This document shows positions 40,849 to 41,683 of a DNA stretch of 41,683 nucleotides, piece by piece. The translations under genes were made by a program, and so were the position numbers. Origin of the DNA: an uncultured Anaerolineae bacterium. GTDB lineage: Bacteria > Chloroflexota > Anaerolineae > Aggregatilineales > Phototrophicaceae. The stretch covers positions 1 through 41,683 of the forward strand of contig CALAJK010000088.1 in NCBI GenBank assembly GCA_937922795.1, given 5' to 3'. The first letter of the stretch is position 1. Every line of letters begins with the position of its first letter. The notes beneath the pieces were generated by a model. That model ran no database searches. It saw only the letters and a list, made by a program, of their open reading frames with translations, and was not told the DNA's origin.

Positions 40849-41683
40849 TCAGCCGTCGAGCAGCTCGCCCAGATCGCGATGCAGCGGGCGCGCACCGTCC
40901 GCCAGCAGCGCCCGGTTGCCGGAGGCCGGCAGGTCGAGCGCGTAAACCGGCCGCCCCTGTGCCCGCGCGAACCGGGCGGCGTGCATGGCGCCGCCGTCGG
41001 CGTCGGTCTCCACCACGATCAGCGCTTCGGCCAGCCCGCTGATGATCCGGTTGCGGGCTACCAGCCGCGCCGCAGCAGGTTTGGCCGGCGGCGGCGCTTC
41101 GCTCACCAGCGCGCCGCGCTTCAGTACCGCCTGCGCCAGCATCCGGTTGACCGGCGGGTACACATTCAGCACGCCGGAACCCAGCGCCGCCAGCGTATAG
41201 CCCTGGGGGACGGCCAGCGCGCCCAGATGCGCGGCTGCGTCCACGCCCACCGCCAGGCCGCTGACGATCATCCACCCCCGCGCCGCCAGCTCGGCGCCGA
41301 GGATGCTGGCGGCAGCCCGCGCCGTCGGCGTCGGCTCGCGCGTGCCGACCACCGCCGCCGCCCGCGCGACCGGCGGCGGCCACGCTCCGCGCACGAACAG
41401 CGTCGGCGGGGCGTCGTCCAGGGCGCGCAGCCGGCGCGGGTAGTCAGGATCGTCCAGCGTGATCACGCGCACACCCGCCTCGCGCCAGCCGGCCAGCGCC
41501 CGCTCCACCTGCGCCAGATCTACCGCCCGGATGCTGGCGGCGATCCTGGGGCCGACGCCGGGCACGCGCCGCAGCGCCTGCGGCGAGGCGTCCAGGACGG
41601 CCTGCGGGCTGCCGAACTGCGCTATCAGCGCCCGCAGCGTCCGTCCGCCCACGTGGTCGAGCAAGCTGAGCGCCACCCACGCC
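40849..41683 (-). CDS. dprA: DprA, DNA-processing protein (5' end outside window)
   Basis: DprA loads RecA onto incoming single-stranded DNA during transformation. The visible 278 codons begin mid-protein: the open frame runs off the window edge, and AWVALSLL at the edge matches the family's early WLALS segment, so the start lies beyond 41683. A helix-hairpin-helix segment (RVPGVGPRI) precedes the Rossmann-like SLOG domain: VVGTREPTPTARAAA, MIVSGLAVGVDAAAH, ALGSGVLNVYPP, and ARNRIISGLAEALIVVETDA, followed by GGAMHAARFARAQGRPVYAL. The C terminus ends soon after this domain, so there is no winged helix. Transformation genes such as comEC are not in view. Confidence 0.9.
   Translation of the reverse strand, partial: AWVALSLLDHVGGRTLRALIAQFGSPQAVLDASPQALRRVPGVGPRIAASIRAVDLAQVERALAGWREAGVRVITLDDPDYPRRLRALDDAPPTLFVRGAWPPPVARAAAVVGTREPTPTARAAASILGAELAARGWMIVSGLAVGVDAAAHLGALAVPQGYTLAALGSGVLNVYPPVNRMLAQAVLKRGALVSEAPPPAKPAAARLVARNRIISGLAEALIVVETDADGGAMHAARFARAQGRPVYALDLPASGNRALLADGARPLHRDLGELLDG

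Overview
The window is GC-rich, gene-dense bacterial chromosome with no rRNA, tRNA, CRISPR array, integrase, transposase or prophage genes that I could see. The mix of genes points to Chloroflexota, probably an Anaerolineae-like lineage: RNase Y beside RecX, a long PAS/GAF histidine kinase, a serine/threonine kinase fused to a PD40 propeller, a stressosome operon, a GT-C style membrane glycosyltransferase, SH3b and PD40 secreted proteins, and a VIT-vWA protein. This assignment is an inference from gene content; no phylogenetic marker was compared.

Layout. 1-3.3 kb: osmC (+), then rny and recX (-) and a gene-free gap. 3.3-9.3 kb: a 1032-residue histidine kinase (-), a membrane protein with a C-terminal excisionase-like helix-turn-helix, a DUF983 protein, and a biotin carboxylase that looks like a shortened acyl-CoA carboxylase alpha chain. 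9.2-13.1 kb: a three-gene glycosyltransferase operon (-). 13.4-18.4 kb: a complete stressosome-type operon with two PAS/GAF-STAS RsbR proteins, RsbS, RsbT, a second RsbT-like ATPase and RsbX. 18.7-19.6 kb: an FHA-receiver protein behind its own promoter. 19.7-23.0 kb: UvrD/PcrA helicase and a class V aminotransferase (-). 23.3-25.9 kb: a transmembrane Ser/Thr kinase with a PD40 propeller and a small unknown protein. 25.9-30.1 kb: a frameshifted membrane gene, a TIR-macro domain fusion, a VapBC-type toxin-antitoxin pair and a methyltransferase. 30.2-38.3 kb: VIT-vWA, Nudix, TlpA-like thioredoxin, D-threonine aldolase-like enzyme, a C2-like unknown, SDR, PD40 and SH3b proteins. 38.3-41.7 kb: a decayed ORF, a frameshifted Uma2 nuclease, an orphan EutN/CcmL shell-vertex protein, a GH1 beta-glucosidase and the 3' part of dprA.

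How the parts work together. The stressosome operon is the clearest multi-gene system: sensor domains on the RsbR proteins should control release of the RsbT kinase, with RsbX resetting the complex. No RsbU, RsbV, RsbW or sigma factor gene lies in the window, so the output is unknown. The second RsbT-like ATPase and the FHA-receiver protein are the local candidates.

The most unusual region is 27.2-29.5 kb. A protein joining a TIR domain (with the expected catalytic Glu) to a macro domain ends in a 62-bp segment that recurs 999 bp downstream with one mismatch. The two copies bracket a toxin-antitoxin pair, and the second copy abuts the convergent methyltransferase gene, sharing a CTAG with both stop codons. 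This looks like an insertion that duplicated the 3' end of the TIR-macro gene and restored its reading frame.

Two genes (25950-27130 and 38500-39060) are broken by frameshifts, in each case including a 7-nt A/T homopolymer. They may be true pseudogenes or sequence errors.
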